Below the pieces are notes generated by a model. It had not been told where the DNA came from. It saw only the letters and a list, made by a program, of their open reading frames with translations, and did no database searches. Below are positions 18,737 to 25,923 of a stretch of DNA of 47,788 nt, piece by piece. The position numbers were made by a program, and so were the translations under genes. Source of the DNA: Ignavibacteriota bacterium (GTDB lineage Bacteria; Bacteroidota; Ignavibacteria; UBA10030; UBA6906). Where the stretch lies: assembly GCA_003152875.1 (NCBI GenBank), contig PMBF01000039.1, positions 1-47,788 on the forward strand. The letters are read 5' to 3'. Position 1 is the first letter of the stretch. Every line of letters starts with the position of its first letter.

Positions 18737-19600
18737 TCATTGCTGTCCGAGCCTTACAGCCACCGCGGCGGCGGCTTCTCCCGCCGCAACGGCGATGTTC
18801 CGTGTTTTCCTGTACTGGCAGAGAAAGGCCGCTCCGAACATGTCGCCGGCGCCGGTCGTCCCGGTGGCCTGCGCAAGGGGGGCGGCCGGAATGTCGGTCC
18901 TGATCACGTGCTTGTGCTCATCGCAGAACGCGGTAACGCCCCGGCTTCCCCTGGTGAGCAGTACTCCCTTGACGCCGAGGGTCAGCAGGTGGCCAATCGT
19001 CTGCTCCTCTCCTCCCGGAACTGCGTCGAGTCCCCTGATCTCTTCCTCATTCAACTGTACCGTGTCGATCATGAATGACCAGCGCCGCCAGGCCTCGAGG
19101 GGGCGCCGGTAGCGCTCGTGGCGCTCATTGACGCCCAGCGTCAGATTGTGGTAATCAAAATGGATCGGTGTCCCGTCATCCCGGGCGCCCATGCGGATCT
19201 GATCGAGAGTCTCCAGGACAATGTCGAACCCCGATTCCATGTTCACCAGGATCGCGTCGGAACCCAGGTGGCGACGGAGTCTCTCGAAGGGGATCGGGGG
19301 AGCGATGTCGCTGGAGCAGACGGCCCCATCCCGCCCAGGGAACAGGTGCACCCTGTTGGTCGGCGCGTCGATCTTGAAGAGAGCATCCGGGCTCACACCG
19401 GGCAGTGCCCCGAACAGGGACGACACACGCGTGAAGTCTTCCTTCGCGAGGCCGCATACCGGGAGCATGACATCGTTCCTGGCCGCGAGCGTGGAGAGCA
19501 TCGCCGCAGCATGATAGATGCCGCCCGGCCGTTCCTGTTCGGAGCCATCGGCCAGGTGGAACACGTCGAAGCAAAAATGCCCGATGAGAAGGAATTTCAT
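18737..19600 (-). CDS. PfkB-family carbohydrate/nucleoside kinase
   Basis: 287 residues from ATG 19600, 4 nt after the purE stop; the longer track ORF runs through purE out of frame. Features are an N-terminal LLIGHFCFDVFHL strand, GGIYHAAAMLSTLAA, and the C-terminal signature GTTGAGDMFGAAF with the catalytic Asp in GAGD. The family phosphorylates sugars or nucleosides with ATP. The substrate is not evident. Placement beside purE and hisA, both tied to phosphoribosyl metabolism, would fit a ribose- or nucleoside-type substrate, but that is inference only. Confidence 0.85.
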   Translation of the reverse strand: MKFLLIGHFCFDVFHLADGSEQERPGGIYHAAAMLSTLAARNDVMLPVCGLAKEDFTRVSSLFGALPGVSPDALFKIDAPTNRVHLFPGRDGAVCSSDIAPPIPFERLRRHLGSDAILVNMESGFDIVLETLDQIRMGARDDGTPIHFDYHNLTLGVNERHERYRRPLEAWRRWSFMIDTVQLNEEEIRGLDAVPGGEEQTIGHLLTLGVKGVLLTRGSRGVTAFCDEHKHVIRTDIPAAPLAQATGTTGAGDMFGAAFLCQYRKTRNIAVAAGEAAAAVAVRLGQQ

Positions 19601-19604
19601 GGAA

Positions 19605-20063
19605 TCAGAATTTTGCGCCACCCCGACGGAACGCCAGGAGCTTCTCCTTGAGAGGGGGGTCGTTGAGGGCAAGAATCTCCGCGGCGAGGACTGCGGCATT
19701 CTTTGCGCCGGCTGCACCGATGGCCACCGTAGCGACGGGGATGCCGGCCGGCATCTGCACAATGGAGTAGAGGGCATCCACACCATGCAGCGGCGAACCG
19801 TCAAGCGGCACGCCGATCACCGGAAGGGTCGTGTGGGAAGCGGCCACGCCCGGCAGGTGCGCCGCCATCCCGGCCGCTGCAATAATGACGGAAAAGCCCT
19901 CCTGCTCAGACTGCCTGACAAATGCCGCCGTCTCGTCGGGCTGGCGGTGGGCCGAGAGGATCCGCACCTCATAAGGAATCCCGAATCGCGCCAGGTAGTC
20001 CAGGCACCCCCGCATCGCCTCCTGGTCCGAGGTGCTCCCGAGCAGGACTGCTACCTTTCCCAT
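19605..20063 (-). CDS. purE: N5-carboxyaminoimidazole ribonucleotide mutase
   Basis: 152 residues from ATG 20063, two bases after the hisA stop, with GAAGG 7 nt upstream. Class I PurE motifs are visible: GSTSDQEAM, SAHRQP and AAAGMAAHLPGV. It converts N5-CAIR to CAIR in purine synthesis. purK is not adjacent. The track start 17 codons earlier overlaps hisA and is not preferred. Confidence 0.95.
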   Translation of the reverse strand: MGKVAVLLGSTSDQEAMRGCLDYLARFGIPYEVRILSAHRQPDETAAFVRQSEQEGFSVIIAAAGMAAHLPGVAASHTTLPVIGVPLDGSPLHGVDALYSIVQMPAGIPVATVAIGAAGAKNAAVLAAEILALNDPPLKEKLLAFRRGGAKF

Positions 20064-20065
20064 CG

Positions 20066-20818
20066 TCAAACCTTCGCGGTGTATGGATATCGTCCTGCCT
20101 CGCACCGCCGCCACAACCCCTGGCAGGAAAACTTGTTTTCATAGAGCGCGCGCCCCACCACAACCGAATCCACCCCGAACGGCTCCAGCTCCTGGACCCG
20201 GAGCAGATCGTCCAGGCCTCCGATTCCCCCTGAAGCCGTGATCCGCAGTCCGGTTTTCTCCCCCAGCTCACGCAGGACACTGACGTTGACCCCTCTCAGA
20301 GTGCCGTCCGTGCTGATGTTCGTGTAGACGACGCGGCGGAATCCGAGGGTCTTTGCATTCAGGGCCACGGTGAGGGCAGTCAATCCGGAGGATTCCGCCA
20401 TGCCCCGAACCACCACGATCCCATCCATGGCGTCGATTCCGAGCACAACCTTGCTGGGACCGAAGACGTCCAGAACCCGTTTTGCCTCGTCGGGGTTCTC
20501 AATCAGCATCGTTCCGATCAGCACGCGGTACATTCCGAGGTCAAAGGCGTCCTTGACGGCCTCAAATGACCTCAACCCTCCCCCCAATTCGATGGGAATA
20601 TCCACCGTATCGACTATCCGGCGGATTGCGTCGGTGTTGACGAGGTGTCCGGTAAGGGCGCCGTCGACATCTGTCACATGAAGCGACTTCGAGTTCTCCT
20701 GACGCCAGAGGCGGGCCATTTCAACCGGGTCGTCGGAGTACACGAACCCCTCTTCGCCCCGGACCATCTGGACGCAGCGGCCACCTTTGATTTCGATAGC
20801 GGGAATGAGGAGGAGCAT
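20066..20818 (-). CDS. hisA: HisA: phosphoribosylformimino-5-aminoimidazole carboxamide ribotide isomerase
   Basis: 250 residues, a (beta-alpha)8 barrel. Motifs include the N-terminal IPAIEIKGGRCV, phosphate-binding ELGGGLRS, the second catalytic region NISTDGTLRGVN and ASGGIGG. It performs the fourth step of histidine synthesis. The N-terminal catalytic Asp expected in PAID is Glu9 here, a conservative but notable change. It is the first gene of the minus-strand run, without other his genes. The start has no strong ribosome-binding site, and no clear promoter was found in the 450 bp upstream. Confidence 0.92.
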   Translation of the reverse strand: MLLLIPAIEIKGGRCVQMVRGEEGFVYSDDPVEMARLWRQENSKSLHVTDVDGALTGHLVNTDAIRRIVDTVDIPIELGGGLRSFEAVKDAFDLGMYRVLIGTMLIENPDEAKRVLDVFGPSKVVLGIDAMDGIVVVRGMAESSGLTALTVALNAKTLGFRRVVYTNISTDGTLRGVNVSVLRELGEKTGLRITASGGIGGLDDLLRVQELEPFGVDSVVVGRALYENKFSCQGLWRRCEAGRYPYTAKV

Positions 20819-21268
20819 GCCGAATCTTCTATCAGAACATGAAAATGCAGAAATTGACCCTCAATAGCAAGGAGCCGGCGGGCCCTGGGAGGCACCCTCG
20901 TCTCCGTAAATCTGATATTATTATGAATGAAACGCCTTCGGCTCCTGACTGCCGCTCAGGCGAACCTGTTCGGGCCAACCCGTCCGGTAAGACTGTTCGG
21001 TCAGGCCTTGAGGTCACTGTTCGGCCAGACCTTGAGGAGACCGTTCGGTCAAACTGTTCGGCGTGTTCACAAATTTGCCGGATCGCATTCCTTTTCTCTC
21101 CCTTCCTCGCTATCTTTGCCCGTGCCTTCCAGACAACCCCGGAGCTGTGTCTCCCCAGGCACGAACCTGTAATTGCCGGGGGCCGCTGAGCAGCGGCATG
21201 AGGCACAACCGTAATCATACGATCCCGTCACGTTGCTCTCCTTCTCAGAACATCACATACGGACAAGC
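20819..21268. other. divergent intergenic region between hisA and the PafA-like gene
   Basis: About 450 bp with no supported gene; the ORF-track entries here are overlapping low-quality frames. It holds a degenerate CTGTTCGG repeat block (20966-21061), an imperfect hairpin CCTGA-ctgccgc-TCAGG near 20945 and an A/T-rich patch (tctgatattattatgaatga) near 20911. A TATCTTTG at 21111-21118 resembles a Bacteroidetes -7 box but lacks a correctly spaced TTTG. Confidence 0.5.
20966..21061. repeat. degenerate tandem repeat with CTGTTCGG core
   Basis: CTGTTCGG starts at 20966, 20993 and 21017, CCGTTCGG at 21041 and CTGTTCGG at 21054. The period is 27, 24, 24 and 13. The two middle units are nearly the same over 24 bp (CTGTTCGGtCAGgCCTTGAGG). 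The variable spacing and degeneracy rule out a CRISPR array; it could be an operator array or a decayed minisatellite. Confidence 0.7.
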
Positions 21269-22912
21269 ATGAAGCCTCTCTGCCTGGTTTTCCTGGCTTT
21301 GCTGAGTTGCGCACTGATTGCACAGGCGGCTCCGGCGCCCCTCCCTTCTGTCGATCTCGTTCTCGTCATCAGTCTCGACCAGTTCCCCTACGAATACATG
21401 ACGCGCTTTCGCCCTCACTTCACGGGGGGGCTGGCCATGCTGCTGGACCGGGGGGCCGTATTTACCAACGCCGTCTACAAGCACGCCCAGTGCAACACCG
21501 GCCCGGGCCACGCGGTGATCCTGAGCGGATCGTACGGTGCGGAAAACGGCATCGTTTCCAACAACTGGTATGACCGCGCACTCGGGCGTACGGTCTACTG
21601 TGTGGAAGACGAGAGTGTCTCCCTGCTGGGAGGAAAAGGGGACGGGCGATCCCCTGCCCGCTTTGAAGCATCCACATTCGGAGACATGCTCCGGCTTCAC
21701 ACGGGGTTCGAATCGCGCGTCATCTCCATAGCCAACAAGGACAGGGCGGCCATCCTGATGGCGGGGCGCATGCCGACCGGGGTATACTGGATGGCGGACT
21801 CGGCGTTCGTTTCATCCACATATTATCTGAACGCACTGCCGGTATGGCTGAAGGAGTTCAACGGGTCCGGGATGATCAACTCATACTTCGGCGCTCTCTG
21901 GAACCAGTCCCTACCCGAGACCGCCTTCAGCGGCATGGACCAGGACGATGCGCCCTACGAAGAATCACGGGACGGGCTGGGACGGACATTCCCGCACCGC
22001 ATTACCGGTACGGACAGGTCGCACCTCACATCGTCCTACTACTCAGCACTCTGGACCAGCCCTTACGGTGTCATGCTCCCGGCAGAGGCGGCCCGGCGGG
22101 CTGTCCTGGGGGAGCGGTTGGGAAAGCGGGGTGTGACAGACCTTCTCTGCATCGGATTCTCCACCACAGACTACGTGGGGCATGCTTACGGACCGCACAG
22201 CCGTGAGATTCTCGAGATTGCGGTCGCGGTCGACCGGACGCTTGGAGAGTTCTTCTCCTTCATCGACAGCACGGTCGGCCTGCAGCGATGCATCATCGCC
22301 CTGACAAGCGACCACGGTGTTTCACCCATCCCCGAGTACCTGATGGCGCACGTCCCCGGGGCCAGCGCCGGCCGGATTCCCGGCGACTTGGTGAGAAATA
22401 CCGCTGAAGCATCACTCACAACTGTTTTCGGACGTCCACCTGCCCCCTCATGGGTGGAGGCAGTTGTCGAACGCAATGTGTACCTGAGACGGACGGCCCT
22501 TCAAAAAAAGAACATTAGTCTGAGCCGGGCGGCAGCGATCGTGGCTGAAAAGCTTCGTCAACTACCCGGGGTCGCCCACGCGTGGAATCTTCTCGACCTC
22601 TCCGGTTCCGATGGGACCGGGCTGACCGAGAGGGTTCGCCTCAGCTACCGGCCCGACCGCTGCGGCGAGGTATTCTACATGCTCAAGCCCTTCTATCTCG
22701 AAGGGGGGCACAGCGGGACGTCACACGGCGACCCGTACGACTACAATGCGCACGTGCCATTGATCCTGATGGGAGTGGGAATCCGCCAGGGAGTGTATGA
22801 TCAGGATGCGAGCCCGGCCGATCTTGCCCCCACCCTGTCGGCTCTCCTGGGAGTAGAGTTCCCTTCCGGGCGGACCGGTAAGGTTCTCAGGGAGGCTCTC
22901 GACCGCAAGTAA
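21269..22912 (+). CDS. secreted PafA-like alkaline phosphatase/phosphodiesterase superfamily protein
   Basis: 547 residues from ATG 21269, chosen because a clean signal peptide follows (core LVFLALLSCALIAQA); the track start 12 codons earlier spoils it. Alkaline phosphatase superfamily motifs are a metal Asp in ISLDQF, nucleophile Thr in CNTGPGHAVILSG, Asn in GIVSNNWYD, the K-x-R pair in ANKDR, TTDYVGHAYGP, TSDHG and a late His-containing SHGDPYDYNAHVP. The K-x-R and Asn set matches PafA monoesterases rather than phosphodiesterases. Probably periplasmic phosphate scavenging. Monocistronic, divergent from hisA. Confidence 0.9.
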   Translation: MKPLCLVFLALLSCALIAQAAPAPLPSVDLVLVISLDQFPYEYMTRFRPHFTGGLAMLLDRGAVFTNAVYKHAQCNTGPGHAVILSGSYGAENGIVSNNWYDRALGRTVYCVEDESVSLLGGKGDGRSPARFEASTFGDMLRLHTGFESRVISIANKDRAAILMAGRMPTGVYWMADSAFVSSTYYLNALPVWLKEFNGSGMINSYFGALWNQSLPETAFSGMDQDDAPYEESRDGLGRTFPHRITGTDRSHLTSSYYSALWTSPYGVMLPAEAARRAVLGERLGKRGVTDLLCIGFSTTDYVGHAYGPHSREILEIAVAVDRTLGEFFSFIDSTVGLQRCIIALTSDHGVSPIPEYLMAHVPGASAGRIPGDLVRNTAEASLTTVFGRPPAPSWVEAVVERNVYLRRTALQKKNISLSRAAAIVAEKLRQLPGVAHAWNLLDLSGSDGTGLTERVRLSYRPDRCGEVFYMLKPFYLEGGHSGTSHGDPYDYNAHVPLILMGVGIRQGVYDQDASPADLAPTLSALLGVEFPSGRTGKVLREALDRK

Positions 22913-23143
22913 TCTCCCTGGCGTACCTGATCGTGCAGGATTTCTCCCTGGAGGACAGGACTGACTGGGCGCTGTTCGGCGGGAGCAAGACCTTTCGGCC
23001 CTATCCCTCGATCACCGATGGCAAGCTTCGAAGCGCAGTCGTACGCGCCGGGTTGAGCACCGTGATGCCAAACTGATTGCCGCGGGTGCGGGCGAAGGTC
23101 CGACCGTCTCTCTTGAGCGGAGCAGGATGTCAATATTGCCGGG
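22913..23143. other. gap between convergent PafA-like and VWA genes, with a short coding-like frame
   Basis: 231 bp between convergent genes. A plus-strand open frame from GTG 22933 to TGA 23076 (47 codons, containing GGSKTFRPYPSITDGKLRSA) looks protein-like but has no good start or ribosome-binding site and matches nothing I know. It could be a gene remnant. No T-rich terminator hairpin was found. Confidence 0.3.
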
Positions 23144-24244
23144 TTACTGGCTGGAGAATTTCTTCCGGCGGTTGCGGATATAGTCCACGAACACAAACTC
23201 CCCCAGCTTGTTCAGCGACGAGTAGTATGCCCGCCCCTGGTTCGCCTTGGTGAGTTCCTCCACAAAATTGATCAGGTAGGGATCGCGCGCCACCATGAAG
23301 GTGGTGATCGTGATCTTCTCGCGTCTGCAGGCTACCGCCTCATCGAGGGTCTTATTGACGATTTTGGGATCGAGTCCGAAGGAGTTCTTGTAGAGCCGGC
23401 CGTTCGGCTCGAAGATGGCCGAGGGTTTCCCGTCGGTGACCATGAAGATCTGTTTGTTCGCAGTGGGATGGCGGCGGAGCAGATTGCGCGCAAGCTGCAG
23501 ACCCGCCCTGGTATTTGTATGGTAGGGGCCGACGGTCAGAAAAGGCAGCTCGTTGATGCTGACCAGTTTCGCCTCGTCGCCGAAGACCACGAGCGCCAGG
23601 AAGTCCTTGGGGAAGCGGGTCATGATGAGCTCTGAGAGCGCAAGGCCGACCTGTTTGGCGGGTGTGATGCGGTCTTCCCCGTACAGAATCATGCTGTGGC
23701 TGATGTCGATCATGAGGACGGTGGCGCAGCTTGTCTGGAACTCCGTTTCATAGACTTCCAGGTCCTCTTCCTTCAGCGTAAAGTCGTCGATGCCGTCGCG
23801 CTTGAAGGCGTTGGTGAGAGTGGAGGTCAGATCGATATTCGTCGGCTGGTCGCCGAAGCTGAATTTGCGCGTCTCGCTGAGCCGGTCGACTCCCTTGCCG
23901 GTAAAGGGGGTCTCATGCGCCCCGTCGGGGGCCTTCTTCAGGGAGGTGAAAATCTCGCGCAGGGCATCCTGCCGGACCCGCTGCACACCCCGCTGGGTCA
24001 GCTGGTAGCCCGAATCGGCATCCTCGATGATCCCCATCTCCTTCAGTTTCTTGATGAGGTCTTCCATCGACATATCTTCATTGAAGAGGCCGTATTCCTG
24101 CGCCAGCTGCTTGAGCCACTCGAAGGCTTCCTGGACGTCACCGCTGGTTTGGACCACGAGATAGCTGAAGAGCGACAGCATCTGCTGCAGCTTTTGTTCA
24201 TCCGTCGACGAGGACGGCTGCCATTTGGAGTACTGGAATTTCAC
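23144..24244 (-). CDS. VWA-domain protein paired with a MoxR-like AAA+ ATPase
   Basis: 366 residues from GTG 24244, 35 nt after the ATPase stop; GGAGG lies 13 nt upstream. The N-terminal ~160 residues are helical (DEQKLQQMLSLFSYLV...). A von Willebrand factor A domain follows with a complete MIDAS: DISHS, a Thr in the NTRAG loop and VTDGKPSA. No signal peptide, so cytosolic. By analogy with the Mg-chelatase D/I and MoxR-VWA pairs, it probably binds a target and works with the ATPase encoded just upstream. The target is unknown. Confidence 0.88.
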   Translation of the reverse strand: MKFQYSKWQPSSSTDEQKLQQMLSLFSYLVVQTSGDVQEAFEWLKQLAQEYGLFNEDMSMEDLIKKLKEMGIIEDADSGYQLTQRGVQRVRQDALREIFTSLKKAPDGAHETPFTGKGVDRLSETRKFSFGDQPTNIDLTSTLTNAFKRDGIDDFTLKEEDLEVYETEFQTSCATVLMIDISHSMILYGEDRITPAKQVGLALSELIMTRFPKDFLALVVFGDEAKLVSINELPFLTVGPYHTNTRAGLQLARNLLRRHPTANKQIFMVTDGKPSAIFEPNGRLYKNSFGLDPKIVNKTLDEAVACRREKITITTFMVARDPYLINFVEELTKANQGRAYYSSLNKLGEFVFVDYIRNRRKKFSSQ

Positions 24245-24279
24245 GGACTTGGATCATCCTCCCGCTTTTGCTCCCGCTC

Positions 24280-25797
24280 TCAATCTTCCTCGTAGAGCTT
24301 CCCCTGGCCCGTGAAAATGCTGCCGACCAGGTCCTTGTAGGCCGTCATATGGTCCACCTCATCCTTGGCGATCTTGGAATTCTGATGCAGACCGTCGAGC
24401 ACGAACTCCATGACCGACGGGAGTTCCAGCTTCTCATCGACCGAAGGCATATGTTTCCTGGTCAGCTCACGGAGGCCCTTGACACGGTCGAGCTCCCTGA
24501 AATAGGCGTCCCGCGGCATGTCGTCGGAGATCTCCACTTTGTTTCCCGCTTCGAACCATTGGATGATGCGGCCGTATTCAGGATCGTCGTTTCCCTGCTG
24601 GCGTGATGCGCCGCCGCCTTCGTGAGCGGCGCGCTGCCGCTTGCGCAGAGGGTCCGGGAAGTAGCGTTTGAAGGTTTCCCTCACCGCCTTCCCGACAAGC
24701 GCCTTGCTGACTTTGACCGACCCCTCCTGCTCTCCTTCGAAGACCAGCTCCACCTTCCCGGTGAGTCCCGGGAGGACATGCGGCAGGTCGCAGATCCGCG
24801 GAAGGATGACGTCGTCATCAAGGAGAATGGCCCTGCGTTCGGCATTGCTGATCAGGTTCTCCATGGCCGAGATCGTCAGCCGCGCACTGACACCCGACTT
24901 CTGATCGACGAATTCACTTTTGCGCGCCTCGAAGGCGATCTGCTCGATGATCTCCTTGAAATAGCGGGGGACGGAGACCGTTTTCCCCTCGCGCTTGATC
25001 TGGGCTTCCTGATCGGTGATCCGTATGGACTCCTCGAGGGAGCGCGGATAGTGAGTCAGGATCTGAGAGTCGATGCGGTCCTTCAGCGGCGTAATGAGAT
25101 TTCCGCGGTTCGTGTAGTCCTCTGGGTTCGCCGTGAAGACCAGCATGATGTCGAGGGGAATCCGGATGTTGAACCCCCGGATCTGAATGTCCTTCTCTTC
25201 CAGAATGTTGAAGAGGCCGACCTGGATCCTGGGCTGAAGGTCCGGGAGCTCGTTGATCGCGAAGATCCCCCGGTTGCACCGCGGGACGATGCCGAAGTGG
25301 ATCGCTCCTTCGTGGGCATAGTGAAGGCGCTGGGATGCCGCCTTGATCGGATCGATGTCGCCGATCAGATCGGCGATCGTCACATCCGGAGTCGCCAGCT
25401 TCTCGCCGTAGCGCCGGCTCCGGTGGATCCATTCGATCGGGGTGCTTTCACCGCACTCGCGGACGAGGTCCACGGCGAACTTGCTGACGGGCGCGAAGGG
25501 GTTGTCGTTGATCTCGCTCCCCTTGATGACGGGGATCTCCTCGTCGAGCAGCGTGAAGAGCTGGCGCACGATACGGGATTTGGCCTGTCCCCGCAGTCCG
25601 AGCAGGATGACGTCGTGCTTGGCAAGTATGGCGTTGACCAGTGCGGGAATCACGCTGTATTCGTAGCCGATGATCCCGGGGAACAGGGTCTCCTTCTGCC
25701 GCATCTTCCGGATAAGGTTCTGCCGGATCTCGTCCTTCACCGGGATGACCTTATAGCCGCTCCCCCGCAGCTCGCCCAGCGTTTGTGGCTTGTTCAT
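24280..25797 (-). CDS. MoxR/Mg-chelatase-like AAA+ ATPase
   Basis: 505 residues from ATG 25797 (AAGG about 8 nt upstream); the track's upstream codons cover a terminator-like hairpin and are rejected. The AAA+ core has a variant P-loop, GLRGQAKSR, instead of GxPGxGKT. It also has FAINELPDL as a Walker-B-like segment (Asn-Glu in place of Asp-Glu) and FTANPEDYTNRG as sensor 1. The C-terminus is an extended helical domain. It is the first gene of a two-gene unit with the VWA protein. These pairs act as chaperone-like remodelers or metal-insertion machines; the client is unknown. Confidence 0.85.
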   Translation of the reverse strand: MNKPQTLGELRGSGYKVIPVKDEIRQNLIRKMRQKETLFPGIIGYEYSVIPALVNAILAKHDVILLGLRGQAKSRIVRQLFTLLDEEIPVIKGSEINDNPFAPVSKFAVDLVRECGESTPIEWIHRSRRYGEKLATPDVTIADLIGDIDPIKAASQRLHYAHEGAIHFGIVPRCNRGIFAINELPDLQPRIQVGLFNILEEKDIQIRGFNIRIPLDIMLVFTANPEDYTNRGNLITPLKDRIDSQILTHYPRSLEESIRITDQEAQIKREGKTVSVPRYFKEIIEQIAFEARKSEFVDQKSGVSARLTISAMENLISNAERRAILLDDDVILPRICDLPHVLPGLTGKVELVFEGEQEGSVKVSKALVGKAVRETFKRYFPDPLRKRQRAAHEGGGASRQQGNDDPEYGRIIQWFEAGNKVEISDDMPRDAYFRELDRVKGLRELTRKHMPSVDEKLELPSVMEFVLDGLHQNSKIAKDEVDHMTAYKDLVGSIFTGQGKLYEED

Positions 25798-25823
25798 GGA
25801 TTGACCTTCCTGCTCCCCCCGTG

Positions 25824-25845
25824 AAAAAAACCGGCATGGCCGGTT
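25824..25845 (-). terminator. intrinsic-terminator-like hairpin in the leader of the AAA/VWA operon
   Basis: On the minus strand AACCGGC-CAT-GCCGGTT followed by TTTTT: a perfect 7 bp stem (25845-25839 / 25835-25829), 3 nt loop and a U-tract. It lies 27-48 nt upstream of ATG 25797 and points into that gene. It could attenuate the operon or block antisense readthrough. Confidence 0.6.
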
Positions 25846-25866
25846 GTCGACACCCCATCCGGCGCG

Positions 25867-25895
25867 TTGCAATTCCCTGCAGAAATTGGTACCAT
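25867..25895 (+). promoter_or_regulatory. sigma70-like promoter for the GT9-waaA-larC operon
   Basis: TTGCAA (25867-25872), exactly 17 nt spacer, TACCAT (25890-25895). Predicted start near 25902. The -35 box coincides with the TTG that the ORF track uses as a start codon, arguing against that start. Confidence 0.6.
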
Positions 25896-25923
25896 TGATC
25901 TGCCGGTCGATAGGAACCCTACG

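Noticed and set aside
20966-21061. CRISPR array
   Set aside because: Units are degenerate, spacing varies and there are no unique spacers between identical repeats.
21111-21118. Bacteroidetes-type -7 box (TATCTTTG)
   Set aside because: No TTTG at the required 19-20 nt upstream; other promoters here are sigma70-like.
24622-25824. 400-codon plus-strand ORF
   Set aside because: Antisense to the MoxR-like ATPase; Asp/Leu-rich shadow without motifs.
25867-25923. TTG start for the GT9 gene
   Set aside because: Overlaps the -35 box and adds residues absent from the family N-terminus.
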